This document shows positions 7,410 to 14,921 of a stretch of 52,413 bases of DNA, one piece after another (the stretch's first letter is position 1; each line of letters opens with the position of its first letter). The stretch covers positions 1 to 52,413 of the forward strand of contig JABDAM010000007.1 in NCBI GenBank assembly GCA_013289145.1, read 5' to 3'. The notes beneath the pieces were generated by a model, which was not told where the DNA came from, did no database searches, and worked only from the letters and a program-made list of their open reading frames with translations. The translations under genes and the position numbers were made by a program. The DNA comes from Alphaproteobacteria bacterium. Its GTDB lineage: Bacteria; Pseudomonadota; Alphaproteobacteria; UBA11073.

Positions 7410-8735
7410 GTGAAACGCACCCAAAAAACCGAGATTGAAGCGCCCGCCGAGCCGCTCGCCGCGGCGCTGCGGCCGCGGGCGCTGGATGAGGTGATTGGGC
7501 AGGGGCATGTGCTGGGGCCGGGCGGGGCGCTGCGGCAAATGGTTGAGGCGCGGCATCTGACGTCCTTGATTTTTTGGGGCCCGCCGGGGTGCGGGAAGAC
7601 GACGATTGCCTGGTTGCTGGCGGATGCTTGCGGGTACCGGTTTGAGGCGATTTCGGCGGTCTTTTCGGGCGTCGCGGATTTGCGCAAAGTGTTTGAACGC
7701 GCGCGTGAGAATAAAAATCTGGGCGAGCGCACGTTACTGTTTGTGGATGAGATACATCGGTTCAACCGCGCGCAGCAGGATGCGTTTTTGCCTTATGTTG
7801 AAGACGGCACGGTGACGCTGGTGGGCGCGACGACGGAAAATCCTTCGTTTGAATTGAATGGTGCGTTGTTGTCGCGGTGTCAGGTGATTGTTTTGCAACG
7901 GTTGGATGATGATGCGTTGTTGCAATTGCTGGCGCGCGCGGAAAAATTGACGGGGAAAGTTTTGCCGGTGACGGATGATGCGCGGTTGTGGCTGGCGCAG
8001 CAGGCGGATGGGGACGGGCGGTATTTGTTGAATATGGCGGAGAGTTTATTGTCATGGGATCCCGGGTCTTCAGGCCTGCGGCCTTCCGCCCGGGATGACA
8101 GGTTGTTGGATGTAGAAGCGCTGCAAAAACTCCTGCAAAAACGCGCGCCGTTGTATGATAAGGCGCAGGAGGGGCATTATAATCTGATCAGCGCGTTGCA
8201 TAAGGCAGTGCGTGGATCGGATGTGAATGCGGCGCTTTATTGGATGGCGCGCATGCTGGCGGGCGGTGAGGATCCGGAATTTATCGCACGAAGAATTGTG
8301 CGCATGGCGTACGAAGATATCGGCATGGCGGACCCGAATGCGGCGCTGCAAGCGATGGCGGCGTGGCAAACGTACGAACGGTTGGGTTCACCCGAAGGTG
8401 AATTGGCATTGGCGCAAGCGGTGATTTATCTGGCGACGGCACCGAAATCGGTGGCGGGGTATAAGGCGTTCGGCGCGGCCAAGCGCGCGGCGGCGGATAC
8501 GGGATCGCTCACGCCGCCGCCCTATGCGATGAACGCGCCGACGAAGTTGATGAAGAATTTAGGGTATAGTGACGGGTATATTTATGATCCCGATACGCCG
8601 GAGGGTTTTTCGGGATTGAATTATTTTCCGCCCGGCATGAAGCGCGCGGAATTTTACGCGCCTGTTGAACGCGGCTTTGAACGCGAAATCAAAAAGCGGT
8701 TGGAGTATTGGGAGAAATTGCGGCGTCAATCATAA
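7410..8735 (+). CDS. rarA: RarA (MgsA), replication-associated AAA+ ATPase
   Basis: RarA/MgsA acts at stalled replication forks together with SSB and recombination proteins. The 441-residue protein has Walker A GPPGCGKT (57-64), Walker B LLFVDEIHR with DE at 113-114, sensor region VGATTENPSFELN, and the C-terminal tetramerisation part (YNLISALHKAVRGSDVNAALYW, PPYAMNAPTKLMK). The start is GTG at 7410. TATA-like sequence lies just before it and no spaced Shine-Dalgarno is present. Residues about 214-230 (SWDPGSSGLRPSARDDR) are encoded by a palindromic repeat inserted in frame between the ATPase part and the C-terminal domain. Confidence 0.95.
   Translation: MKRTQKTEIEAPAEPLAAALRPRALDEVIGQGHVLGPGGALRQMVEARHLTSLIFWGPPGCGKTTIAWLLADACGYRFEAISAVFSGVADLRKVFERARENKNLGERTLLFVDEIHRFNRAQQDAFLPYVEDGTVTLVGATTENPSFELNGALLSRCQVIVLQRLDDDALLQLLARAEKLTGKVLPVTDDARLWLAQQADGDGRYLLNMAESLLSWDPGSSGLRPSARDDRLLDVEALQKLLQKRAPLYDKAQEGHYNLISALHKAVRGSDVNAALYWMARMLAGGEDPEFIARRIVRMAYEDIGMADPNAALQAMAAWQTYERLGSPEGELALAQAVIYLATAPKSVAGYKAFGAAKRAAADTGSLTPPPYAMNAPTKLMKNLGYSDGYIYDPDTPEGFSGLNYFPPGMKRAEFYAPVERGFEREIKKRLEYWEKLRRQS
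8051..8100. repeat. Palindromic element inserted in frame in rarA
   Basis: GTCAT and TCCCGGG at the left pair with CCCGGGATGAC at the right, with four unpaired bases on the left arm and an inner GGCCTGCGGCC. The same GTCATCCCGG theme ends the elements near 21169-21303, 36688-36800 and 46423-46447. Here it is translated as part of RarA without breaking the frame. Confidence 0.8.
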
Positions 8736-8744
8736 ACAGCATAT

Positions 8745-8789
8745 AGACGTTCAAAATAATTTGCTTTTTCTTATGTTTATCGCTACGCT
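8745..8789 (+). promoter_or_regulatory. Shared box plus promoter, looser copy (for the gene at 8821)
   Basis: The box region reads AGACGTTCAAAATAATTTG, a looser match with the same TTG spacing. -35 TTGCTT is at 8761-8766 and -10 TACGCT at 8784-8789 after 17 bp. The leader is about 25 nt. Confidence 0.5.
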
Positions 8790-8820
8790 CCGCCTTCATA
8801 CTAAAAAGGGGTAAGCGCCA

Positions 8821-9810
8821 ATGGATTATGCAGCGATGAAGGCAACGCTTGAGACAATCGGGGTGGAAAACTTCATAACATCCTATCGGTCCAAACCGGT
8901 TTCAACCCAGTTGGTTGCGCAAATGCAAGGCTTTCTGACGGCGGATGAAGGTCAGCCGTTTCGCGCGGAATTGAAAGAATATTTAAACGAAAGCGATTGG
9001 AAAGAATTCAGCGATGAACATTTGGTTACCTTGGTCAGCGGCATCTTGCGCGAACCCGCATTGCAAAACCGCGACGGCAACGGCGTTTTAACCGTGTTTA
9101 TGAGCAATCACGTTATCAGCCCGTCAACCAGGCCTGATGAATTAAAAGAACTTGAGCGCCGGGCGGGCGTCCTTGCTTCCGTCATGGAGACGGAGATTTT
9201 GGGACGGACGAATAAGGTTTTGCAAATGCCGGTGCATATGGCCGTTTTATCCGGCTATACCAATCTGGCTGAAACGCTAGTCGACCGCATGCATCCACGG
9301 GATCTGGGGCGGCGAGACGGGGATGGTTGCACGCCGCTTCATTCGACGATACAGCGCGCGAAAACCTTGACCGTTAATGAAGTGTCCGTTCAGCCTTATG
9401 CTTCGCTGGCAAAAAAGATTATTGCGAAAATGGAGCCGGAACATTTGGGTTTGCAAAAGAAGAATTCCGAGGAAACGGCTTTGCATTTAATCGTAGACCG
9501 TACCGGCCTGAGCCGCGGTAATATTATTCAGCATCACTTTGCCATGCTGACAGATTTTTGGCCTGTCTTGGAAGATTTGCTTGTTAAAATGAAGCCTATG
9601 GATGTGATGAAAAAGAACGCAGGCGGCCAATCCGCCTTGATGATTGCCGAGGCGATACATGGCAACGCGACGGAAAGCGCAACGATCGGGCAATATTTCA
9701 GTTCCCGGCAGGCGGGCGCGCGGCCGGAAAAAAGCATTGGAGAATTGGTTGGCTTGCTGAGAAAACATCAGCTGTCTGTTGATGCGCTTTTGGGCGGTTT
9801 TGGTTTGTAG
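8821..9810 (+). CDS. Ankyrin-repeat-like orphan protein, 329 aa
   Basis: Contains segments with ankyrin-repeat character from about residue 80: NRDGNGVLTVFMSNHV, MPVHMAVLSGYTNLAETLVD then DGDGCTPLHSTIQRA, SEETALHLIVDRTG, and GGQSALMIAEAIHGN. Spacing between repeats is irregular and longer than the canonical 33 residues, so the call is tentative. The N-terminal 70 residues are helical and unrecognised. No signal peptide or membrane segment. AAGGGG stands nine nt before the ATG. The gene follows rarA but has its own box-type promoter. Ankyrin proteins often mediate protein contacts, and in host-associated bacteria some are effectors, but nothing here proves export. Confidence 0.7.
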   Translation: MDYAAMKATLETIGVENFITSYRSKPVSTQLVAQMQGFLTADEGQPFRAELKEYLNESDWKEFSDEHLVTLVSGILREPALQNRDGNGVLTVFMSNHVISPSTRPDELKELERRAGVLASVMETEILGRTNKVLQMPVHMAVLSGYTNLAETLVDRMHPRDLGRRDGDGCTPLHSTIQRAKTLTVNEVSVQPYASLAKKIIAKMEPEHLGLQKKNSEETALHLIVDRTGLSRGNIIQHHFAMLTDFWPVLEDLLVKMKPMDVMKKNAGGQSALMIAEAIHGNATESATIGQYFSSRQAGARPEKSIGELVGLLRKHQLSVDALLGGFGL

Positions 9811-9825
9811 GTTGCGCGGCGCGCG

Positions 9826-10584
9826 CTAACTCCAAAACTGTTCGTTTAAAATCCGTTCTTCCAGGTTGTGTTCCGGATCAAACAGCAGGTGCAATGACAC
9901 GCCGCGTTCCTCGGCGACGTAGACGCGTTTGACGTCGCGGACCTCGGTAAAATCCGCCACGGCGGAGACGGGGCGCTTGACGGCGTCGAGGACTTCAAAG
10001 GTCACTTCGCATTTAGACGGCAACAGCGCGCCGCGCCAATGGCGGGGGCGGAAGGCATTGATGGGCGTGAGTCCGAGCAGGTTGCTGCCCAGGGGAATAA
10101 TCGGGCCGTGGGCGGATAGGTTATAGGCGGTGGAACCGGCAGAGGTGCAGACCATCACGCCGTCGCCCGTCATTTCCTTCATGCGCGCGCGGCCGTCAAT
10201 GGAGATGCTGATTTTGCAGGCTTGGCGGCTTTCGCGCAGCATGGAAACTTCGTTGATGGCGAGGGCTTCGACGGATTTGCCTTTCACGGTTTCGGCGAGC
10301 ATGCGGAGTGGATGGAGCGTCACGCGGTCCGCGCGCGCGATGCGTTCGGGCAGGCCGGGGATATGATATTCATTCATCAAAAAACCGACCGTTCCGCGGT
10401 TCAGGCCGTATATCGGCGCTTCTTCACCGATGTAGCGGTGCAGGGTTTCCAGCATAAACCCGTCGCCGCCCAGCGCGATGATCACATCCGCTTTATGCGG
10501 CGCGGTGTGGCCGTAACGTTTGGCAAGGCCGACGCGCGCGGTGCGCGCCTCAGGCGTTTTGGCGGCCACGAAGGCAAATTTCAT
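9826..10584 (-). CDS. nadK: NAD kinase
   Basis: ATP-NAD kinase, which phosphorylates NAD to NADP in the cytoplasm. The GGDG motif is in [15 protein letters not shown] (about residue 38). The other family segments are present: [14 protein letters not shown], the NE-containing [12 protein letters not shown], and [21 protein letters not shown]. At 252 residues it is of the compact alphaproteobacterial type. The frame opens four codons upstream, but the ATG at 10584 overlaps the pyrC stop as ATGA and is preceded by GGAG, so translation is coupled to pyrC. Linking pyrimidine synthesis and NADP supply in one transcript is unusual, but there is no sign of specific regulation. Confidence 0.96.
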   Translation of the reverse strand: MKFAFVAAKTPEARTARVGLAKRYGHTAPHKADVIIALGGDGFMLETLHRYIGEEAPIYGLNRGTVGFLMNEYHIPGLPERIARADRVTLHPLRMLAETVKGKSVEALAINEVSMLRESRQACKISISIDGRARMKEMTGDGVMVCTSAGSTAYNLSAHGPIIPLGSNLLGLTPINAFRPRHWRGALLPSKCEVTFEVLDAVKRPVSAVADFTEVRDVKRVYVAEERGVSLHLLFDPEHNLEERILNEQFWS

Positions 10585-11639
10585 GCGACGCTCCATGGGG
10601 TGGTTTCACCCGCGCGGAAGGGGATCAGTTCCATGCCGTCGTCGGCGATGAATTTGTCCGGCACGGTTTGCGGTTGTTTGATGAGGGTGATGGTGTCGTC
10701 GTTCACGGGCAGACCATAAAATTTCGCGCCGTTGATGGAAGCGAAGTTTTCCAGGCGGTCGAGCGCGCCTTCTGCGTCAAAAACTTCGGCGTATAATTCG
10801 ATGGCGGCGTGGCCGGTGTAAACTCCGGCGCAGCCACAGGCGGTTTCTTTTTTATCGCGCGCGTGCGGGGCGCTGTCGGTGCCGAGGAAGAACCAGGCAT
10901 TGCCGGATGTCGCGGCGGCGCGCAGCGCGATTTGATGGCGCGCGCGCTTGATGATGGGCAGGCAATAATAATGCGGGCGGATGCCGCCCACGAGCATGTC
11001 GTTGCGGTTGAGGAGAAGGTGGTGGACGGTAATCGTCGCGCCGACTGCACCGTTTTGCGCATTGACGAAATCCACCGCGTCGGCGGTCGTGATATGCTCC
11101 ATCACAATTTTCAGCCCGGGGAAATCCCGGCGCAGCGGCGCGAGGATTTTGTCGATAAAGGTTTTTTCGCGGTCGAAAATGTCGACGGCGGGATCGGTGA
11201 CTTCGCCGTGGATGAGGAGGGGCATGCCGATTTTTTGCATGCGTTCCAATGCACCGTAAATGTTTTTGACATCCGTCACGCCGTGGGCGGAGTTCGTCGT
11301 CGCATGGGCCGGGTATAATTTCGCCGCCGCAAAAATTTTATCTTCATAGCCTTGCGCCAGGTCGTCCGCATCCGTGCCGTCCGTCAAATAACATGTCAGC
11401 AATGGCGTAAATTTTCTCTCGTCTGCTCGTCTGCTCGTCTGCTCATCTGCTAAAAAATCAAATTCTTTTTTATATTCGCGCGCCATTGCTGCGGTCGTCA
11501 CCGGCGGGACCAAATTCGGCATGGCGATGGCGCGGCCAAAAACGCGGGCGTGATGCGGCGCGACGAGGCGCAGCATCGCGCCGGTGCGGAAATGCGCGTG
11601 CCAGTCATCCGGGCGGCGGATGGTGATGCGTTGCGTCAT
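10581..11639 (-). CDS. pyrC: Dihydroorotase (PyrC type)
   Basis: Cyclises carbamoyl-aspartate to dihydroorotate in pyrimidine synthesis. It follows E. coli PyrC closely: metal ligands in [10 protein letters not shown], the lysine region [16 protein letters not shown], histidines in [11 protein letters not shown] and [11 protein letters not shown], and the catalytic aspartate in [10 protein letters not shown]. The protein has 352 residues. Residues 64-74 ([11 protein letters not shown]) have no counterpart in E. coli PyrC, where the same loop is about seven residues shorter. They are encoded by four copies of an 8-bp repeat that also flanks the crcB-ffh gap. The gene is the first of a two-gene unit with nadK. 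Confidence 0.96.
   Translation of the reverse strand: MTQRITIRRPDDWHAHFRTGAMLRLVAPHHARVFGRAIAMPNLVPPVTTAAMAREYKKEFDFLADEQTSRRADERKFTPLLTCYLTDGTDADDLAQGYEDKIFAAAKLYPAHATTNSAHGVTDVKNIYGALERMQKIGMPLLIHGEVTDPAVDIFDREKTFIDKILAPLRRDFPGLKIVMEHITTADAVDFVNAQNGAVGATITVHHLLLNRNDMLVGGIRPHYYCLPIIKRARHQIALRAAATSGNAWFFLGTDSAPHARDKKETACGCAGVYTGHAAIELYAEVFDAEGALDRLENFASINGAKFYGLPVNDDTITLIKQPQTVPDKFIADDGMELIPFRAGETTPWSVA
11418..11449. repeat. 8-bp tandem repeat (CTCGTCTG) x4 inside pyrC
   Basis: Three perfect CTCGTCTG units and one CTCATCTG occupy 11418-11449. The same unit forms two inverted arrays at 23171-23102-type spacing between ffh and crcB (23171-23284). Inside pyrC it encodes a polar loop and leaves the frame open. 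Confidence 0.85.
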
Positions 11640-11644
11640 CTTAA

Positions 11645-12121
11645 TTATGCTAGCTGTGGAATTCGCGCAAATTTTGGCTTACGCTCTACGGAATCATGCA
11701 AGCCATCAAATCGAATAACTACGCGCACGCCGTCAGGAGCTTGGTATTTAGCAAGTAAATCATCCTGGCCGTCGCGCTTTTGCAAGCCAAGTAATTCTAC
11801 AATTTGATCGCGGCGTTTAAAATCAGCATTGGAAACATAAAACCGTTTTGGCGTGACGTGGTCAGTTTGCAATGCGATATCGATATACTGTCCTTCGCGG
11901 TCGCGCTTCGTTTCAACATGGTACGGAAGCTCGGCTATTTTTGTGATATCAACGGCCTTGCCGATGCGTCCGCCTTTGGTGGTGAAGGATGTGTTGAGCA
12001 GGCTCGATACGAACTTTACCATCTCGGCACTTTTCCGATCCGGCCAGTAAAGGGTGCCATCAGCGCAAGAGCGCGTAAGCGTTAAATGAAAACCTCTTCG
12101 TCTTGTCGCTAAAACTCCCAT
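11645..12121 (-). CDS. Orphan protein, 158 aa
   Basis: Not recognised. Basic, soluble and mixed alpha-beta, with several charged segments (TKGGRIGKAVDITKI, VETKRDREGQYIDIALQ, RRDQIVELLGLQKRDGQDD). CAGGAG nine nt before the ATG at 12121 supports the start. It lies five bases upstream of pyrC in the same direction and could be co-transcribed with pyrC-nadK. No signal peptide or membrane helix. Function unknown. Confidence 0.7.
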   Translation of the reverse strand: MGVLATRRRGFHLTLTRSCADGTLYWPDRKSAEMVKFVSSLLNTSFTTKGGRIGKAVDITKIAELPYHVETKRDREGQYIDIALQTDHVTPKRFYVSNADFKRRDQIVELLGLQKRDGQDDLLAKYQAPDGVRVVIRFDGLHDSVERKPKFARIPQLA

Positions 12122-12169
12122 GATACAGGCTCCTGGTCAGTCTGATTTGTATCGCGGCAATTTATCGGA

Positions 12170-12787
12170 CTATTTATTCCAATGCAACCGGATCATCACA
12201 TTATCCGGACCGGAAGTGTGGATGATCTTTGCGCCCAGGCGCGCGGCTTGCGCGGCGGTCAAGACGGTGTGCGCCGTGCGCGGGTCCAGGTTGTCGGGCA
12301 ATACCGCGCCGTCCAATGCGGCGGCGATATCTTCGCCCAATTTCGCGTTCGCGCTGCGGTAGGTAACGGCGATCTCGCCCGGCGAGGCGGCCAGCGACAC
12401 CGTGCAAGCCCCGCGCACGATATCAGGCGTGAGCAGCAGCAAATTCAAAATCACCTTGCCGCTGCCCGCGGGCATATCCACGGAGGTCGGCGGCCAATCG
12501 ATGTTGACCTTGGTATCTTCGAAATAGGCGAGGGCGACGGAGCGGATTTCATCCAGCTTTACATCCTGTCCCGCGAGGCCATAGGCATAGCGGAAAGCGC
12601 GCAGGCGGCGGGATGCATTACGGGCGCTGTCGGCGATCAGCAGGTCGGCATCAGGGCGGGCTTCGTCGCCGACCTCGGCGATCAGTTCGATGCCGTTGTT
12701 GATGGCGCTGATGGGCGAAATCAAATCATGGCACAGGCGCGAGCAGATCAGCTCAGCCACGCGCAGGTCTATCCGGTCGTCAGTCAT
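12170..12787 (-). CDS. chpT: ChpT-like histidine phosphotransferase
   Basis: ChpT passes phosphate from the CckA kinase to CtrA and CpdR in the alphaproteobacterial cell-cycle circuit. The 205-residue protein has the DHp-like helix with the family motif LICSRLCHDLISPISAINNG, whose His (about residue 20) is the phospho-acceptor. It is followed by a second helix (DSARNASRRLRAFRYAYGLAG) and a degenerate ATPase-like C-terminal domain (KVILNLLLLTPDIVRGACTV). It stands alone here. cckA and ctrA are not in the window. Confidence 0.88.
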   Translation of the reverse strand: MTDDRIDLRVAELICSRLCHDLISPISAINNGIELIAEVGDEARPDADLLIADSARNASRRLRAFRYAYGLAGQDVKLDEIRSVALAYFEDTKVNIDWPPTSVDMPAGSGKVILNLLLLTPDIVRGACTVSLAASPGEIAVTYRSANAKLGEDIAAALDGAVLPDNLDPRTAHTVLTAAQAARLGAKIIHTSGPDNVMIRLHWNK

Positions 12788-12889
12788 CGGTCCTCAGTTT
12801 TTGTTATCTTTGCGTAGCATATTAGGTGGAATATTCAATGAGGCACAGGCAGATAAAGAATGGAGGGCCCGTTTATTCATGAGTTCTGC

Positions 12890-12918
12890 TTGTAAATTGG
12901 GGAAAATATTAGTATAGC
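12890..12918 (+). promoter_or_regulatory. Candidate promoter of the XRE-family gene
   Basis: TTGTAA (12890-12895) and TATAGC (12913-12918) are 17 bp apart. The predicted leader is short, about 17 nt, and contains GGAGG. Confidence 0.45.
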
Positions 12919-12941
12919 ATTAGGCGTTGGAGGCATCCTTT

Positions 12942-13349
12942 ATGACATACAATTTACTGCAAAGGCTCGGCATGGAAACGGCGACCCAATCCAAGGGTGG
13001 TTCAGACAAGGTGCCACCAACCGTGGGGATTCAATCTTCGGATGCGGGCGGGGCTTCTGATCCGTCGTTACTCTCTCCTGCCATGCGTGAGTGGATAAGA
13101 AGAAGCCGTGCCGACCGGAATTTGACAGTTGAAGGGCTTAGCGAACGCTCCGGGTTAGACGCGAATACCATCAAGGGATTAGAGAGCGGCGAAGTTGGTG
13201 AACCTTCGGTTGATGTGCTGAATAAGCTTGAAAAGGGATTGGGTCTTCAAACAGGGATCATTCATGAAATAATGGCTGATGCAAAACGTCTTGAAGGTCT
13301 ATCGCAAGCGAGAAGAGCAAAACGAGAGGGATTTTATTTTGATTTTTAG
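12942..13349 (+). CDS. XRE-family helix-turn-helix regulator
   Basis: A 135-residue DNA-binding protein. The Cro/C1-type helix-turn-helix spans about residues 50-105 (MREWIRRSRADRNLTVEGLS, ERSGLDANTIKGLESGE, PSVDVLNKLEKGLGL). The first 45 residues are a polar, low-complexity arm and the last 30 a basic tail. GGAGG nine nt upstream selects the ATG at 12942 over a TTG five codons earlier. The gene is next to tRNA-Arg and transcribed towards it. The partner gene of a toxin-antitoxin or phage module was looked for and not seen. Its target is unknown. Confidence 0.85.
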   Translation: MTYNLLQRLGMETATQSKGGSDKVPPTVGIQSSDAGGASDPSLLSPAMREWIRRSRADRNLTVEGLSERSGLDANTIKGLESGEVGEPSVDVLNKLEKGLGLQTGIIHEIMADAKRLEGLSQARRAKREGFYFDF

Positions 13350-13360
13350 AGCATCCGACC

Positions 13361-13437
13361 GCGCCCGTAGCTCAGCTGGATAGAGCGGTTGCATCCTAAG
13401 CAATAGGCCGGGAGTTCGAATCTCTCCGGGCGCGCCA
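13361..13437 (+). tRNA. tRNA-Arg (CCT anticodon)
   Basis: A complete cloverleaf: acceptor GCGCCCG with CGGGCGC, D-arm GCTC-GAGC, anticodon stem GTTGC-GCAAT around ATCCTAA (anticodon CCT, reading AGG), T-arm GGGAG-TTCGAAT-CTCTC, discriminator G and an encoded CCA. It lies 11 bp after the XRE gene. Confidence 0.96.
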
Positions 13438-13557
13438 GTTAGGGTTTCAGTTTTGAAATTACCTGAAGCGCAATAATCCCCAGCGATTTTCCTGGCCGCC
13501 GCTTCCGTGAGTCCCAGCCGTCGATAAAGCCGCTATATCTATTTCAAGATGCCAGAA

Positions 13558-14019
13558 TTACTTTAATCCGAAACCCTGTTCCGTAGACCTTCTGGTAATG
13601 TTGTTTTGGTTCACGGGCACAGGCGTCATTTTCATCTTCGCCGCCAATACATTCACGGCATCAACGAAATCATCGAAGGATGCAAACCGAACGGCTGCGG
13701 CTGTCGGCGTCATGCAGCATCCGGATAGATCATCGACAAAATTAACTTCTTTGCCGAGCCCCAGGCCAATGCCGCCTATTATGCCTGTGATGATGGCCAT
13801 ACGGCCTGTATAAGGGGTTCTTTCATCATCAAAATGGCCAATTTCCAGGCCGCCGCCGCTATCGATGTTAATCGTGATATGGGCCGGCAATGCCCAGTTA
13901 TCACTGCGTCTTCCAATTTTGCTTGTCGTGTAGGCCGTAGCAATGATTTCGGCGCATTGTTCGGCGCGGGATTCTAATGTCTTATCACCCAAATATTTCA
14001 GCTTGTATCGAATGGTCAT
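13558..14019 (-). CDS. Orphan protein with hydrophobic glycine-rich centre, 153 aa
   Basis: Not recognised. The N-terminal half looks like a beta/alpha domain (MTIRYKLKYLGDKT, PAHITINIDSGGGLEIG). A central Gly/Ile-rich stretch (MAIITGIIGGIGLGLG) might insert in a membrane or be a buried strand. The end is Lys/Asn-rich. AAGGAG before the ATG at 14019 is strong. It is transcribed alone from a promoter carrying the 19-bp box (14058-14102). It could be a membrane-active small protein, but this is a guess from composition. Confidence 0.7.
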   Translation of the reverse strand: MTIRYKLKYLGDKTLESRAEQCAEIIATAYTTSKIGRRSDNWALPAHITINIDSGGGLEIGHFDDERTPYTGRMAIITGIIGGIGLGLGKEVNFVDDLSGCCMTPTAAAVRFASFDDFVDAVNVLAAKMKMTPVPVNQNNITRRSTEQGFGLK

Positions 14020-14057
14020 TCTATTCTCCTTAAAGTTTGGCGAAAATATTACTTGTA

Positions 14058-14102
14058 AATATATTATTTATCCGCCGTGAAAGCAAAAAATTTAATACTT
14101 TC
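14058..14102 (-). promoter_or_regulatory. Shared box plus promoter, copy 2 (for the gene at 13558-14019)
   Basis: Minus-strand box GAAAGTATTAAATTTTTTG (14084-14102); -35 TTGCTT (14081-14086), 17 bp, -10 TATATT (14058-14063). Leader about 32 nt. Confidence 0.75.
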
Positions 14103-14180
14103 ATGGTTAAGTGTTTGCGCGCCGGTCCAGCCGGATGTGACCCCTTGCCATCCCGCGCGGTTTCGGGGATGTTTAGATTC

Positions 14181-14921
14181 ATGACATTGCCGCCGTTTTT
14201 TGAATTTGCATGGCTGACGCCGCAGTTGGAATCTTCAGCTGTGATTTTTCTGGATATCGTAATTGCGATGCTGCTTGGCCTGATGGTGGGGTATGAACGG
14301 TCTTATCGCGGCCGCGCGGCGGGGATGCGGACGTATAGTTTCGTATGCATGGCCTCCTGCGCGATGACGGCGATGATGGGCTATCAAAAACACTGGTTCG
14401 GCGGGGCGGAGGTCTTTGCGGGCGGCGATCCGGGGCGGGTGATTCAGGGAATTATCACCGGCATCGGTTTTTTGGGCGCGGGCGTGATTATGCGCGACGG
14501 GCTGAATATTTCCGGCCTGACGACGGCGGCGTCCATTTGGGCGGTGGCCGCGGTCGGCGTATTGGTGGGATTAGGGATGTATTTGCCCGGGCTGTTTCTG
14601 GCCATATTGCTGATGATGGTGATGATGTGGGGATCGAAAATCGAATTCCTGTTTCCCACCCATTACGCCGTCGCGGTGAATTTGCAGTTCAGTAAAAATT
14701 TCACGCCGCCCGAGGACGAATTGCGCGCGTTTTTTACCAAGCACGGTTACAAAATCGCCAAGGGATCTTTTTCGACGGTGGCGCGGCTCGGGCAATATGA
14801 ATGGCGGTTCATCGTCGTTTCCGTCGGGCGGAATATCAGCACGCCATTGGTTGCGTTGAACCAGTTGCTGTCAGGCATGCAGGGTGTGGATGCGTGCCAT
14901 TTGTCTTATTCGCGGAATTAG
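14181..14921 (+). CDS. MgtC/SapB family membrane protein
   Basis: MgtC-family inner-membrane proteins help bacteria survive low magnesium and, in pathogens, macrophages, partly by acting on ATP synthase. The family core is clear: LLGLMVGYERSYRGRAAGMR, then GIGFLGAGVIMRDGLNISG and LTTAASIWAVAAVGVLVGLG, with about five hydrophobic segments. A cytoplasmic C-terminal domain of about 80 residues (NLQFSKNFTPPEDELRAFF onward) is ACT-like. Starts at 14169 or further upstream are possible. ATG 14181 follows GGGG by 12 nt and fits the family N-terminus best. No regulatory leader of the mgt type was recognised. Confidence 0.9.
   Translation: MTLPPFFEFAWLTPQLESSAVIFLDIVIAMLLGLMVGYERSYRGRAAGMRTYSFVCMASCAMTAMMGYQKHWFGGAEVFAGGDPGRVIQGIITGIGFLGAGVIMRDGLNISGLTTAASIWAVAAVGVLVGLGMYLPGLFLAILLMMVMMWGSKIEFLFPTHYAVAVNLQFSKNFTPPEDELRAFFTKHGYKIAKGSFSTVARLGQYEWRFIVVSVGRNISTPLVALNQLLSGMQGVDACHLSYSRN

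Noticed and set aside
12942..13437. XRE regulator next to a tRNA as the edge of a prophage or integrative element.
   Set aside because: No integrase, no direct repeat of the tRNA end and no phage structural gene were found.
13438..13557. After the stop of the gene at 13558 the same frame stays open for about 34 more codons towards tRNA-Arg.
   Set aside because: No start of its own, no recognisable family, and the stop is followed by ordinary sequence. A longer ancestral protein cannot be shown.
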